Positions 1 to 7,218 of a stretch of DNA of 64,000 bases are shown piece after piece. Position 1 is the first letter of the stretch; every line of letters starts with the position of its first letter. The position numbers and the translations under genes are program-made. Under the pieces are notes generated by a model that saw only the letters and a list, made by a program, of their open reading frames with translations, searched no databases and was not told the origin of the DNA. The stretch is from assembly GCA_034423135.1 (NCBI GenBank), contig DAOUJC010000022.1, forward strand, positions 1 through 64,000. Reading direction: 5' to 3'. The stretch comes from JAPPHY01 sp034423135. Lineage in GTDB: Bacteria > Chloroflexota > Dehalococcoidia > Lucifugimonadales > UBA2985.

Positions 1-333
1 GTGGACAAGTACCGCGAGGTCGGGCTGGCGGGAACGATGGAATACTTCGCCAGTCCGGGGAGCGCCCTGGCGGGGCTGGAAGCGGCCATCGACTACTACA
101 ACGCCGCCGAGACGGTGGACGGCAGATGGTTCGCCTTCATAGGCGGCCCGGACGGGAAGATCGCGGGGCACTCCGACCTCTCGAAGATCGGTGGAGACAC
201 CCAGGACCTGCTCGGCGGGGAGACGCTCCAGGCCACCGAGGCAGGCGTCTGGGTGGAATCGGAGTCGCTGCGGGTGTTCGTGGCGACCTACGACGGCTAC
301 GTGTTCGGCTCCGGCTGGAGCCGTGGGGAGTAG
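1..333 (+). CDS. Cache-type sensor domain protein, C-terminal fragment (5' end off window)
   Basis: The 110 visible residues read like one extracellular Cache ligand-binding module: a YYN motif after the first helix, VDGRWFAFIGGPDGKI, a GGDTQDLLGGE loop and a closing FGSGW. Such modules in Chloroflexota and cyanobacteria sit in sensor kinases, cyclases or chemoreceptors and end with GSGWY-like residues. The frame is open to the first base, so the true start probably lies upstream and the GTG at base 1 may be internal. No membrane segment or output domain is visible. A second copy lies at 924-1220. The ligand cannot be inferred. Confidence 0.6.
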   Translation: MDKYREVGLAGTMEYFASPGSALAGLEAAIDYYNAAETVDGRWFAFIGGPDGKIAGHSDLSKIGGDTQDLLGGETLQATEAGVWVESESLRVFVATYDGYVFGSGWSRGE

Positions 334-351
334 GACAGGAGGGAGGTAGAT

Positions 352-599
352 ATGCCGCGCAGCACTCGTGCATAGGAACAATTACCGGGCCGTCCGATGG
401 CCGGGGCGGCTCCTCACCGGAGGGGTTCGACATCGTGGTCCACCAGGACAGCGCCGCCACGGCCCACTTGGCGCTGCCGCCCTCGCCGCAGCTCACGGAG
501 GCCGAACTGGAGATGGCGACTGGCGGCCTCTCAGTAATCGGAACTTGGAATCAACCTTTTGGACACGGCAATGCAAGACAGAATCCATACAAGGAGTAG
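352..599 (+). pseudogene. Decayed NHLP-leader RiPP precursor copy
   Basis: A strong ribosome binding site (GGAGGGAGG) and an ATG at 352 open a frame that stops after seven codons. From about 395, in another frame, the sequence matches the C-terminal half of the intact neighbour at 604-885: PEGFDIVVHQDSAATAHL, LTEAELEMATGG and then a different core (GTWNQPFGHGN). The N-terminal half of the leader (about 40 residues) is missing. This looks like a deletion plus frameshift that left the translation signals and the leader end/core in place. Residues GTW follow the GG site in both copies. Confidence 0.55.
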
Positions 600-603
600 A
601 GCA

Positions 604-885
604 ATGACCACGGCAACCGAGCTAAAGACCCAAATCCTGAGCAGGGCGGCGGAGGACAGCGAGTTTCGCGCCCACCTGATCGCCGACCCGAAGGCGGCCA
701 TCTTGGACGAAATCGGGACCTCCATACCGGAGGGGTTCGATGTGGCGGTGCACGAGGACAGCGCCACCACCGCCCACCTCGTGCTGCCGCCCTCTGCGCA
801 GCTCACGGAGGCCGAACTGGAGATGGCAGCCGGGGGTGGCACCTGGGGCAACCCCAACATAGCTGTAGTGACCACCCCAGATTAA
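604..885 (+). CDS. NHLP leader-type RiPP precursor peptide
   Basis: 93-residue precursor. The first ~78 residues match the nitrile-hydratase-like leader peptide (NHLP) family: an N-terminal helix (LKTQILSRAAEDSEFR), IPEGFDVAVHEDS, LVLPPS, LTEAELEMAAGG. The double glycine is the expected cleavage site for a peptidase-containing ABC exporter, leaving a core of about 15 residues (GTWGNPNIAVVTTPD). The ATG at 604 was chosen because AAGGAG ends 8 nt upstream; the in-frame ATG at 559 has no such site. No maturation enzyme or exporter is seen in the window, so these would have to lie to the left or elsewhere. The core has no Cys, so the modification class cannot be assigned. Confidence 0.72.
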   Translation: MTTATELKTQILSRAAEDSEFRAHLIADPKAAILDEIGTSIPEGFDVAVHEDSATTAHLVLPPSAQLTEAELEMAAGGGTWGNPNIAVVTTPD

Positions 886-923
886 GAGCTTCTGAGGCCG
901 AAGAGGTTGGGCTGTCGGGGACC

Positions 924-1220
924 ATGACCTACTTCGCCAGTCCGGGGAGCGTCCTGGCGGGCCTTGAGCAGGCCATCGACTACTACAACGCCGCCGAGAC
1001 CGTTGACGGCAGGTGGTTTGCCTTCATCGGCGGCCCGGACGGCAAGATCGTGGGTCACTCGGACATCACGCTGATCGGCGGCGACGTCCAAGACCTGCTC
1101 GGCGGGGAGACGTTCGATGCCACTGCGGCAGGCGTCTGGGTGGAGTCAGAGTCGCTGCGGGTGTTCGTGGCCGGTTATGACGGCTACGTCTTCGGCTCCG
1201 GCTGGAGCCGCGGGGAGTAG
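924..1220 (+). CDS. Cache-type sensor domain protein, second short copy
   Basis: 98 residues, nearly identical over its length to the Cache fragment at 1-333 (shared VDGRWFAFIGGPDGKI, QDLLGGET, AGVWVESESLRVFVA, GYVFGSGWSRGE). Homology extends upstream of the ATG to about 903 (codons reading EVGLSGT), with no stop in that stretch. The ATG is therefore probably a relict internal Met in a duplicated gene fragment. It lacks any transmembrane or signalling domain, so it may be a non-functional duplicate left by the rearrangement that also duplicated the RiPP precursor. Confidence 0.5.
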   Translation: MTYFASPGSVLAGLEQAIDYYNAAETVDGRWFAFIGGPDGKIVGHSDITLIGGDVQDLLGGETFDATAAGVWVESESLRVFVAGYDGYVFGSGWSRGE

Positions 1221-1221
1221 G

Positions 1222-1277
1222 GCCGTCCCTTGTGGGCACCCACGGGAGACAGGGCAACCACGAGGGTTGCCCCTACG
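1222..1277. repeat. Dispersed intergenic repeat, family A (copy 1)
   Basis: This ~56-nt GC-rich element is present again, inverted and with few mismatches, at 57722-57777. Key parts are the arms GTGGGCACCCAC and GCAACCACGAGGGTTGC, each partly self-complementary, so the element can fold as one or two hairpins. It lies directly after the Cache fragment and may act as a terminator or be a miniature mobile repeat. Confidence 0.6.
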
Positions 1278-1374
1278 TTGGTCAGGCCCGCGCCGGGTAG
1301 TCACGGTATCAGCGCAGGCGCGGCGAGTTGCCGGCAAACCGACCTGAATTCCGAGTCTCAGCAGGCACAAGCTG

Positions 1375-1383
1375 TGCTATCCT
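1375..1383 (+). promoter_or_regulatory. Extended -10 promoter, likely leaderless start for ctaA-ctaB
   Basis: TGC followed by TATCCT ends 7 nt before the ATG at 1391. No Shine-Dalgarno sequence lies between them. A start point about 7 nt after the -10 would fall on the A of ATG. No good -35 is visible. See the findings on leaderless genes. Confidence 0.45.
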
Positions 1384-1390
1384 GTAGCGG

Positions 1391-3190
1391 ATGACAATTC
1401 TGAAGCAATCCTACGCACCGCTGGCCTGGGCCGCTCTCATCGCCGCGCTGCTGACCGTCGCGGTCGGCGGCGTGGTGCGCGTGACGGGCTCCGGTCTCGG
1501 CTGCCCCGATTGGCCCCTGTGCCACGGGCGCATCATCCCACCCGCAGACCTGGGCGCATGGCTGGAGTACAGCCACCGCCTCACCGCTACGCTCACCGTC
1601 GTGTTCACGCTCCTGCTGGCAGCCTCCGGCCTGCTTCGGTACGGCTGGAGCGACAGGCGGCTTCACCTGATCCTGGCTGCCCCGCTGCTTCTGCTGGTGC
1701 AGGTCGTTCTCGGCGGCCTGACCGTGCTCCTGCACCTGTCGCCGGAGATGGCGCTTGTTCACACAGCCGTAGCCATGACCTTCGTGGGGCTTCTGGCGGT
1801 CGTCGTGATCGTCACGGCGACGCCGGACGGGTGGCGTCGACCCTTCTTTTCCGGCCCGGAAGCGCTCAGGTACCGATGGATTCTCGGCCTGCTTGGCGCG
1901 GCGACCTACATACTGATCATATCTGGAGCCTACGTGACACGGACAGGCGCGTCGCTGGCCTGCCTGGGCTACCCGCTGTGCGGCGACGCCGTTGGAGACA
2001 TGGGCGAGCTTCAGTGGAACAACATGGCCCACCGGGGAGTGGCTCTGCTGGTGGGTGTGCTCATGCTTGGGGCGCTGGGGACGGCGCTGACTCTGCGACA
2101 TCGCGCCGTCACCCTGCTGACCGTGCTGCTGGCGTCGCTCTTCGTGCTTCAGGTGGCACTCGGAGCCACGACCGTCGTCCTGGAGCTTCCGGCGTGGTCG
2201 CGCGGCGCACACCTGGCGCTCGCCGGCGTGTTCTTCGCTGGCGTGGTGCTGCTGCTGTCGGCCCTGTGGCGCGGGCGAAGCGTCCCCCAAGGCGCCGCGG
2301 CGATAGCGGGACCCGCCCAGCCCTCCATGACCAGCACGGCGGCCGCTTTCTTCTGGCTCACCAAGCCCAACATAATCGTGCTGCTGCTGATCAGCACACT
2401 TGCGGGCATGCTGGCGGCTGCGGGAGGCGCAGTGCCCTGGACGACAGCCTTCGCCGTTCTCGGCGGAGGGTTCCTATGCGCAGGTGGCGCCGGAGCCATG
2501 AACTCGTACATGGACCGCGACCGTGACGTGGCCATGCGCCGGACCAGCAGGCGGCCGATCCCATCGGGCCGCGTGAGCCCGCGGGCGGCGTTCGTGTTCA
2601 GCATCGCCATCAGCCTGCTGTCGCTGCCGCTCTTCCTGAGCGTCAACACGCTTGTGGCGACCCTGTCGGCTGTGGCCTGGGTCTACTACGTCTTCATCTA
2701 CAGCGGCTACCTGAAGGAGCGCACCACGCAGAACATCGTCATCGGAGGCGCAGCGGGCGCGTTCCCTCCGCTCATCGGCTGGGTTGCGGTCACCGGCGCG
2801 CTGGACGTTCCGGGAGTCCTGCTGTTCATGATCGTCTTCCTCTGGACGCCGCCGCACGCCTGGGCGCTGGCGATCATGATGAAGGAGGAGTACCGGCAGG
2901 TGAACGTGCCCATGCTGCCGGTGGTTCGCGGCGAAGCCGAGACCGGCCGACAGTCCCTGCTGTATGCCATCGTGCTCGTGGCCTTCACGATACTCCCCTT
3001 CGCACTCGGCTACTTTGGACTCCTCTACTTTGCCGGGGCGCTGGCGTTTGGCGCGCCGCTCCTGTGGCTGGCGTGGAAGCTCTACCACTCTCCGGGCAAG
3101 CCGGCGGCGATAAGACTCTACCGCTACTCAACGCTCTACCTGGCTCTGCTGTTCCTCGTCCTGGCGCTTGACCGGGCGCTGCTGAGCTAG
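1391..3190 (+). CDS. ctaA-ctaB: Fused heme A synthase / protoheme IX farnesyltransferase
   Basis: 599-residue integral membrane protein joining two heme-modifying enzymes for cytochrome oxidase. Residues 1-~295 are CtaA/COX15: about eight membrane segments, the EYSHR motif (H62) with further heme-ligand-type His at 124, 214 and 274, and two periplasmic Cys pairs (CPDWPLC 38-44, CLGYPLC 191-197). Residues ~320-599 are CtaB/COX10: NSYMDRDRD (371-379), the Asp-rich prenyl-diphosphate motif, plus RTSRRPIPSG. CtaB makes heme O from heme B, which CtaA oxidises to heme A, so the fusion couples successive steps. Such fusions are known in Thermus and relatives. No oxidase subunit genes are adjacent. 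Confidence 0.93.
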   Translation: MTILKQSYAPLAWAALIAALLTVAVGGVVRVTGSGLGCPDWPLCHGRIIPPADLGAWLEYSHRLTATLTVVFTLLLAASGLLRYGWSDRRLHLILAAPLLLLVQVVLGGLTVLLHLSPEMALVHTAVAMTFVGLLAVVVIVTATPDGWRRPFFSGPEALRYRWILGLLGAATYILIISGAYVTRTGASLACLGYPLCGDAVGDMGELQWNNMAHRGVALLVGVLMLGALGTALTLRHRAVTLLTVLLASLFVLQVALGATTVVLELPAWSRGAHLALAGVFFAGVVLLLSALWRGRSVPQGAAAIAGPAQPSMTSTAAAFFWLTKPNIIVLLLISTLAGMLAAAGGAVPWTTAFAVLGGGFLCAGGAGAMNSYMDRDRDVAMRRTSRRPIPSGRVSPRAAFVFSIAISLLSLPLFLSVNTLVATLSAVAWVYYVFIYSGYLKERTTQNIVIGGAAGAFPPLIGWVAVTGALDVPGVLLFMIVFLWTPPHAWALAIMMKEEYRQVNVPMLPVVRGEAETGRQSLLYAIVLVAFTILPFALGYFGLLYFAGALAFGAPLLWLAWKLYHSPGKPAAIRLYRYSTLYLALLFLVLALDRALLS

Positions 3191-3288
3191 GGTCAACTGC
3201 CAAGGAAGAGTCGACGCCGCGAAGCTTGCCCAGTCCGCCGATCGCGTCCATAATGCAGGCAGTCCCATCTTGCGCCGGGAGGTGTGTC

Positions 3289-4194
3289 ATGCGAGTTGCG
3301 CTCATCGGACAGGCGGCATTCGGCGAGGCCGTCTACAGACGCCTCCTGGAGCAGGGCGAGGACGTCGTGGGCGTGTTCTACGAGCGTGAGGGCGACCCTC
3401 TCCACAACCTAGCCGTCGAGCAGGGCGTTCCGACGCATCCCACGCAGAGCCTGCGCAGCCGCAGCTTCATGCAAACTTACGCGGACCTGGGCGCTGAGCT
3501 CAACGTGCTCGCATTCGTGACCGTCATCATCCCGGAGCGCGTCCTGGACCTGCCGCAGCACGGCTCCATCCAGTACCACCCGTCGCTGCTGCCGCTTCAC
3601 CGCGGTCGCAGCGCCATCAACTGGGCAATCATCAACGGCGAGACCGAGACCGGCATAACCATCTTCTGGGTAGACCGCGGCATCGACACCGGCCCGATAC
3701 TGCTGCAGAAGACGGCGCCGATCTCACCGACCGACACCCTCGCTTCGCTCTACCGAAACCACCTCTTCCCGCAGGGCGTCGACGGACTGGCGGAGGCCGT
3801 GGCGATGGTGCGCGACGGCACGGCGCCGCGTATCACCCAGGACGAGGCCGCCGCTACCTACGAGCCTCCTTGCGAGGGCCGGGTGGCCGAGGTGCAGTGG
3901 TTCAGGCCGGCACAGCAGGTCTACAACCATGTCCGCGGCTGCGAGCCGCAGCCCGGCGCGGCAACCACCATCCGAGACGAGACCGTCCGCATCTTTGACG
4001 CGGAGCTTGGCGCGCGGGAAGGCGCGGCCATGTACGGCGAGGTGCTGTCGATCGACGAGGCGGGCGTGCGCGTCGCGCTCAACGGCGGCACGCTGCTGGT
4101 GCGCCGCATGCGCCGCGAGGGCGAGCGGGTGTCGCCGGCCGCGGAGGTTGCGGCGGCGATTGGGTTGGAGGTAGGGGAGCGGGTGGGAATGTAG
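3289..4194 (+). CDS. Formyltransferase family protein, 10-formyl-THF hydrolase-domain type
   Basis: 301 residues. The formyltransferase fold is clear: IQYHPSLLPLHRG (catalytic-type His97) and VDRGIDTGPILLQ (Asp133). The wording YHPSLLP, SAINW and FWVDRGIDTGPI resembles the N-terminal hydrolase domain of 10-formyltetrahydrofolate dehydrogenase more than methionyl-tRNA formyltransferase, which has NVHASLLP. A C-terminal FMT_C-like region follows from ~205. The start at 3289 is set by GGGAGG at 3277-3282. No dehydrogenase domain is attached. It probably acts on 10-formyl-THF; whether it transfers or hydrolyses the formyl group is not decidable here. Confidence 0.75.
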   Translation: MRVALIGQAAFGEAVYRRLLEQGEDVVGVFYEREGDPLHNLAVEQGVPTHPTQSLRSRSFMQTYADLGAELNVLAFVTVIIPERVLDLPQHGSIQYHPSLLPLHRGRSAINWAIINGETETGITIFWVDRGIDTGPILLQKTAPISPTDTLASLYRNHLFPQGVDGLAEAVAMVRDGTAPRITQDEAAATYEPPCEGRVAEVQWFRPAQQVYNHVRGCEPQPGAATTIRDETVRIFDAELGAREGAAMYGEVLSIDEAGVRVALNGGTLLVRRMRREGERVSPAAEVAAAIGLEVGERVGM

Positions 4195-4236
4195 GGCGCA
4201 GATTGTGATGCCCATTAGCTTTGGGCTTGTCCGGCA

Positions 4237-4446
4237 CTAGGCTTGGTCGAAGTCTCGCCTGCTGATTCCAAGGTCTCTTCGAATTCCGTGGATTGTTCCT
4301 GTGGCCAAGTCCCGGTTGGCGCGCCTTGGAACGGTGGTTTCCTGATTGTTCGCCGGATTGATCCAGATTTCGTGGGAGCCTCCGGCCTGTCGGTCAAAGG
4401 CGCAGCCCAACCTTATGAGCTTCCTGGTTAGCTCCCTGTAGGTCAT
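4237..4446 (-). CDS. hicA: HicA-family mRNA interferase toxin
   Basis: 69 residues of the YcfA/HicA double-stranded-RNA-binding-like fold: an N-terminal helix (YRELTRKLIRLGCAF), the GGSHEIW motif carrying the catalytic His25, and a C-terminal helix after TGTIHGIRRDLGIS. HicA toxins cleave mRNA in the absence of HicB. The gene follows hicB and overlaps it by 4 nt, giving translational coupling in the order antitoxin then toxin, the reverse of the pair at 7906-8507. Confidence 0.88.
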   Translation of the reverse strand: MTYRELTRKLIRLGCAFDRQAGGSHEIWINPANNQETTVPRRANRDLATGTIHGIRRDLGISRRDFDQA

Positions 4447-4712
4447 ACAGCCACGGAGATCCTGCCTTGTCCGCTGCGCGACCGGGCTATGCCAGTTGGT
4501 AGAGGTTTGCCTCGGTCCCTGTAGGAGAGAATGAACTGCTCAGCCACCGTGGACAGCTCTGCCAGGGTATCCTTGGCAGTCTCCGCCCATGCTCGGCATC
4601 CTGGCAATTCCGGTATTTCTGCCATGTACAACCCCCCCTGCTCTTCGCTCGGGTCGTGCAGAACATAGTCCAACTGGAACAACTCCACGCCGTCCTCTTT
4701 CTTCACGGCCAT
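4443..4712 (-). CDS. hicB: HicB-family antitoxin
   Basis: 89 residues with the partial RNase-H-like HicB fold: YMAEIPELPGCRAWAETAKDTLAEL is the family core, followed by a helix (TVAEQFILSYRDRGKPLP). It is short, with no C-terminal ribbon-helix-helix or HTH domain, so DNA binding is not evident. The start is supported by GGGAGGA six nt upstream. It should neutralise the adjacent HicA. Confidence 0.85.
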   Translation of the reverse strand: MAVKKEDGVELFQLDYVLHDPSEEQGGLYMAEIPELPGCRAWAETAKDTLAELSTVAEQFILSYRDRGKPLPTGIARSRSGQGRISVAV

Positions 4713-4796
4713 GCTAGTCCTCCCATCCCGTGCGGCGATTCGACTCGTGGTTGATTATGAACTCCAACTCCTCGCTCGTAAAGCCGCAGCGCGCCA

Positions 4797-4886
4797 GCCC
4801 GCTCATTTGGTTCGACACGCTCACCATGAGCGGGAGATTACTTTCGTCCGCTCAGCCTGAGCTTGTCGAAGGCAGTGTGCGGACGG
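4797..4886. repeat. Dispersed palindromic repeat, family B (copy 1)
   Basis: Contains GCCCGCTCA...TTCGACACGCTC...TGAGCGGG (4797-4834), a hairpin with arms CCGCTCA/TGAGCGG, followed by a second half CCGCTCAGCCTGAGCTTGTCGAAGG (4845-4871, key arms GCTCAG/CTGAGC) and a GCGGACGGA end. Further copies lie at 9191-9228 and 47267-47416. It is found only between genes. Confidence 0.7.
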
Positions 4887-4906
4887 AGTGCGGCGTCAGG
4901 TAGGCC

Positions 4907-5917
4907 TCAACCCGCCGGCGCGTGCTCAATCACGTTGTAGCACGCCACCGAGTGACCCGGCGTGATCTCCCTCAGCTGCGGCTTCAGGCTCAGGCGGCAC
5001 TCGTTGGTGGCCTTGGGGCACCTGGGCATGTACGGGCACTGGTCCGGCAGGTCGATCGAGTCCGGAGGCGAGCCTGGTATGGGCTGCAGCTTCTTGTTCG
5101 GCTCGTCGAGGCGCGTTATCGACTGCAGCAGACCCCACGTGTACGGGTGCAGCGGCCTTTCGAAGATCGACTGCGTGTCGCCGTACTCCACCACGGAGCC
5201 GGCGTACATCACCGCAATCTCGTCCGCCATCTGCGCTATGACGCCCATGTTGTGCGTGATGAGGATGATGGCGGAGTGGTGCTCTGTTCGTATTCGCTGA
5301 AGCCGCGCCAGCACGTCCGCCTGCGTGGTGGTATCCAGGTTTGACGTGGGCTCGTCAGCGATGAGTATCCTGGGCCGCCACGCCGTGGCCATGGCTATCA
5401 TGGAGCGCTGCGCCTGGCCTCCGCTGAGCTGGAAGGGGTACTGCCGGAACACGTTGTCGGGCAGGTTCAGCTCACGCAGCAGGGCGTATGTACGCTCAGT
5501 CGCCTCGATGATCGACATGGGGCTGTGGGCCAGCAGGATCTCCGATATCTGCCTGCCGATGGTCTCGATGGGGTTCAGCGACCCTCTCGGGTCCTGGAAG
5601 ATCATGGCGATGGAGCCGCCGCGCACCCTGATCAGCTCTTCCTCGTCCAGCTGCAGCAGGTCTCGATTCTGGAAGTGGACGGCGCCGTGGACGATTTTGC
5701 CCGGATACGGGATGAGACTCAGTATGGAGAGCGCAGTCACCGACTTGCCGGAGCCGCTCTCGCCCACGATGCCCAGCGTGCTGTCCGCCTTGACCGACAG
5801 GTTGACTCCGTTGGCCGCCTTGACCACGCCCTCGCGGGAGTAGAAGTAGGTGTGGAGGTCCTCGATGCGAAGGATCTCCTCCTTGTCCACCGTCCTGATA
5901 GCGGCGCTGGCGTCCAC
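4907..5917 (-). CDS. Oligopeptide/dipeptide ABC transporter ATP-binding protein (orphan)
   Basis: 336 residues, OppD/DppD type. Walker A GESGSGKS (52-59), Q-loop MIFQDPRGSLNP, ABC signature LSGGQAQR (164-171), Walker B ILIADEP (184-190), and the C-terminal oligopeptide-HPY region with the Cys-rich CPYMPRCPKATNEC typical of the family. These ATPases power peptide or nickel uptake with two permeases, a second ATPase (OppF) and a binding protein. None of these is nearby, so it is either an orphan subunit or the remnant of an operon disrupted by the accessory genes to its right. The GTG start follows a purine-rich AGGGGGA closely. Confidence 0.85.
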   Translation of the reverse strand: MDASAAIRTVDKEEILRIEDLHTYFYSREGVVKAANGVNLSVKADSTLGIVGESGSGKSVTALSILSLIPYPGKIVHGAVHFQNRDLLQLDEEELIRVRGGSIAMIFQDPRGSLNPIETIGRQISEILLAHSPMSIIEATERTYALLRELNLPDNVFRQYPFQLSGGQAQRSMIAMATAWRPRILIADEPTSNLDTTTQADVLARLQRIRTEHHSAIILITHNMGVIAQMADEIAVMYAGSVVEYGDTQSIFERPLHPYTWGLLQSITRLDEPNKKLQPIPGSPPDSIDLPDQCPYMPRCPKATNECRLSLKPQLREITPGHSVACYNVIEHAPAG

Positions 5918-6065
5918 TCCCCCTCCCGAGGCCCGGCTGGTTCACGCAAGGTTACCACACGCCAGTGGGGATTGCGAGTGCGGGGGTCTATGGCTCGCCA
6001 ATGGCAGTTGCGATGCCCCAGAATGTGCCAATGCTACCCACTACCCCGCTGCCCGATTGAGCACT

Positions 6066-6431
6066 TCACTTTGAGGTGTCCTTGGGTGCAATTGGCCACT
6101 GGAACTTGAGGCGAGGCGCGATAGGCAGCCTCTCGTGATTGAGCATAAAATCGGCTTGTATGTAGGCAACTAGCACAACTAGATCGGCCCAGAGCATTAA
6201 TTGTTGGCTATATGTCCTATGGAAGATAGTTGCGCCTTTGTCCTCTAACATTTTGGTGGCTGCGTCACCTAATGCGGTGTGCAATTCTATCGCGTCTCTG
6301 ATAATCTTGTCGGACTCAAGCAGGTGTTGTTGCCTCTTCCGGCGCATCCACAACCACCAAATCAAGCCGGCTATAGGTGTGATGATGAATGCTAGAACAG
6401 TTGCCCAGTCCGCCGCCGCTGCGATGGTCAT
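6066..6431 (-). CDS. Small membrane-anchored protein of unknown function
   Basis: 121 residues. One clear N-terminal membrane segment (VLAFIITPIAGLIWWLWM, ~12-29) is followed by a positive stop (RRKRQQ) and a mostly helical cytoplasmic part. A second hydrophobic stretch (LMLWADLVVLVAYI) may be membrane-associated. No family recognised. AAGGAGG lies 7 nt before the ATG, a strong sign that it is translated. It belongs to a run of small minus-strand genes that is visibly more AT-rich than the flanking housekeeping DNA (judged by eye). Confidence 0.65.
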   Translation of the reverse strand: MTIAAAADWATVLAFIITPIAGLIWWLWMRRKRQQHLLESDKIIRDAIELHTALGDAATKMLEDKGATIFHRTYSQQLMLWADLVVLVAYIQADFMLNHERLPIAPRLKFQWPIAPKDTSK

Positions 6432-6464
6432 TCAACCTCCTTATGCGCTGTAGGGTGGAGAATT

Positions 6465-6665
6465 TCATGCTCGCGGAGTATCCACCTGTGACTCGCCTTC
6501 TTCCTCTACGTCGTCCACGACGGCACTTATGCCAGCGTACAGCCTCCCGAAATTCTCCAACAGGGTTTCCATGTAATTGATGCGGGGGTTCTTAATTGCC
6601 TGACTCAAGGCCTCGGCCCACGCCAGCTCCATTTTCTTAATTGTGATCGCGGTCTTGTCTTCCAT
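6465..6665 (-). CDS. Small protein of unknown function
   Basis: 66 residues, predicted mostly helical (MEDKTAITIKKMELAWAEAL) with an acidic stretch near the C terminus (DDVEEEGE). No membrane segment and no recognised domain. AGGAGA five to six nt before the ATG supports the start. It sits 33 nt before the next small gene on the same strand and is probably co-transcribed with it. Confidence 0.55.
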   Translation of the reverse strand: MEDKTAITIKKMELAWAEALSQAIKNPRINYMETLLENFGRLYAGISAVVDDVEEEGESQVDTPRA

Positions 6666-6796
6666 CTTAATCTCCTCTTTCTGCCTGTCCTACCCAAACC
6701 TGCCCGTGCGCTCATACCACGCCATGTCCCACTTGGAGTCTACCGTGCGGTTCTCATGGATACGCCGCATTCTCAGCTCCGCCAGCGTTGCCCCAT

Positions 6797-7132
6797 TTAT
6801 CCAAGCTGTTTCCCCCGTTCTTCCCGGCCGACAGTGGTTGTGTAATGCTGCGCATACTCCCTAAGTTTCTCTGCCGCCGCCGCAAGGCGGTCATCAGCAC
6901 AGCCTGCGAGATATTCTGCTGCCTGCGTTGCGGCCTCGCGTACTTTACCACATGAAGGCATAGGAGCGAGCTCACCAGTTATGGGTAGGGAGTTAGCACC
7001 CTGCCACTCTGCCCAACTAATCTGCACTGTAGGATTGCTGCCTTCAATAAAGTCGACGTCGAAAGCGATTGGCAACTCAGTAACCTCTACAGTTACCCCG
7101 CTCGATCCGCAATTCTTGACGTTGACGCTCAT
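6797..7132 (-). CDS. Small protein of unknown function
   Basis: 111 residues. The N-terminal half looks like beta strands (VTVEVTELPIAFDVDF, TVQISWAEW) and the C-terminal half like helices (REAATQAAEYL, DRLAAAAEKLREYAQHY). Two Cys (8, 62 approximately) are not in a zinc pattern. No family recognised. AAAGGAGG lies 6-7 nt before the ATG, so translation is well supported. Same strand and style as its neighbours in the accessory block. Confidence 0.6.
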   Translation of the reverse strand: MSVNVKNCGSSGVTVEVTELPIAFDVDFIEGSNPTVQISWAEWQGANSLPITGELAPMPSCGKVREAATQAAEYLAGCADDRLAAAAEKLREYAQHYTTTVGREERGKQLG

Positions 7133-7218
7133 GAAGTGCCTCCTTTCTTGATTCCATCACCCCTCAATCGCGCGGGCGATGGAGGCGGCTACCTGGCGCA
7201 AGTAGGTTCCTCGCCTAT

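Noticed and set aside
1358..2290. A 310-codon minus-strand frame opposite ctaA
   Set aside because: Shadow of the CtaA coding sequence; Gln/Arg/His-rich with no domain or ribosome binding site.
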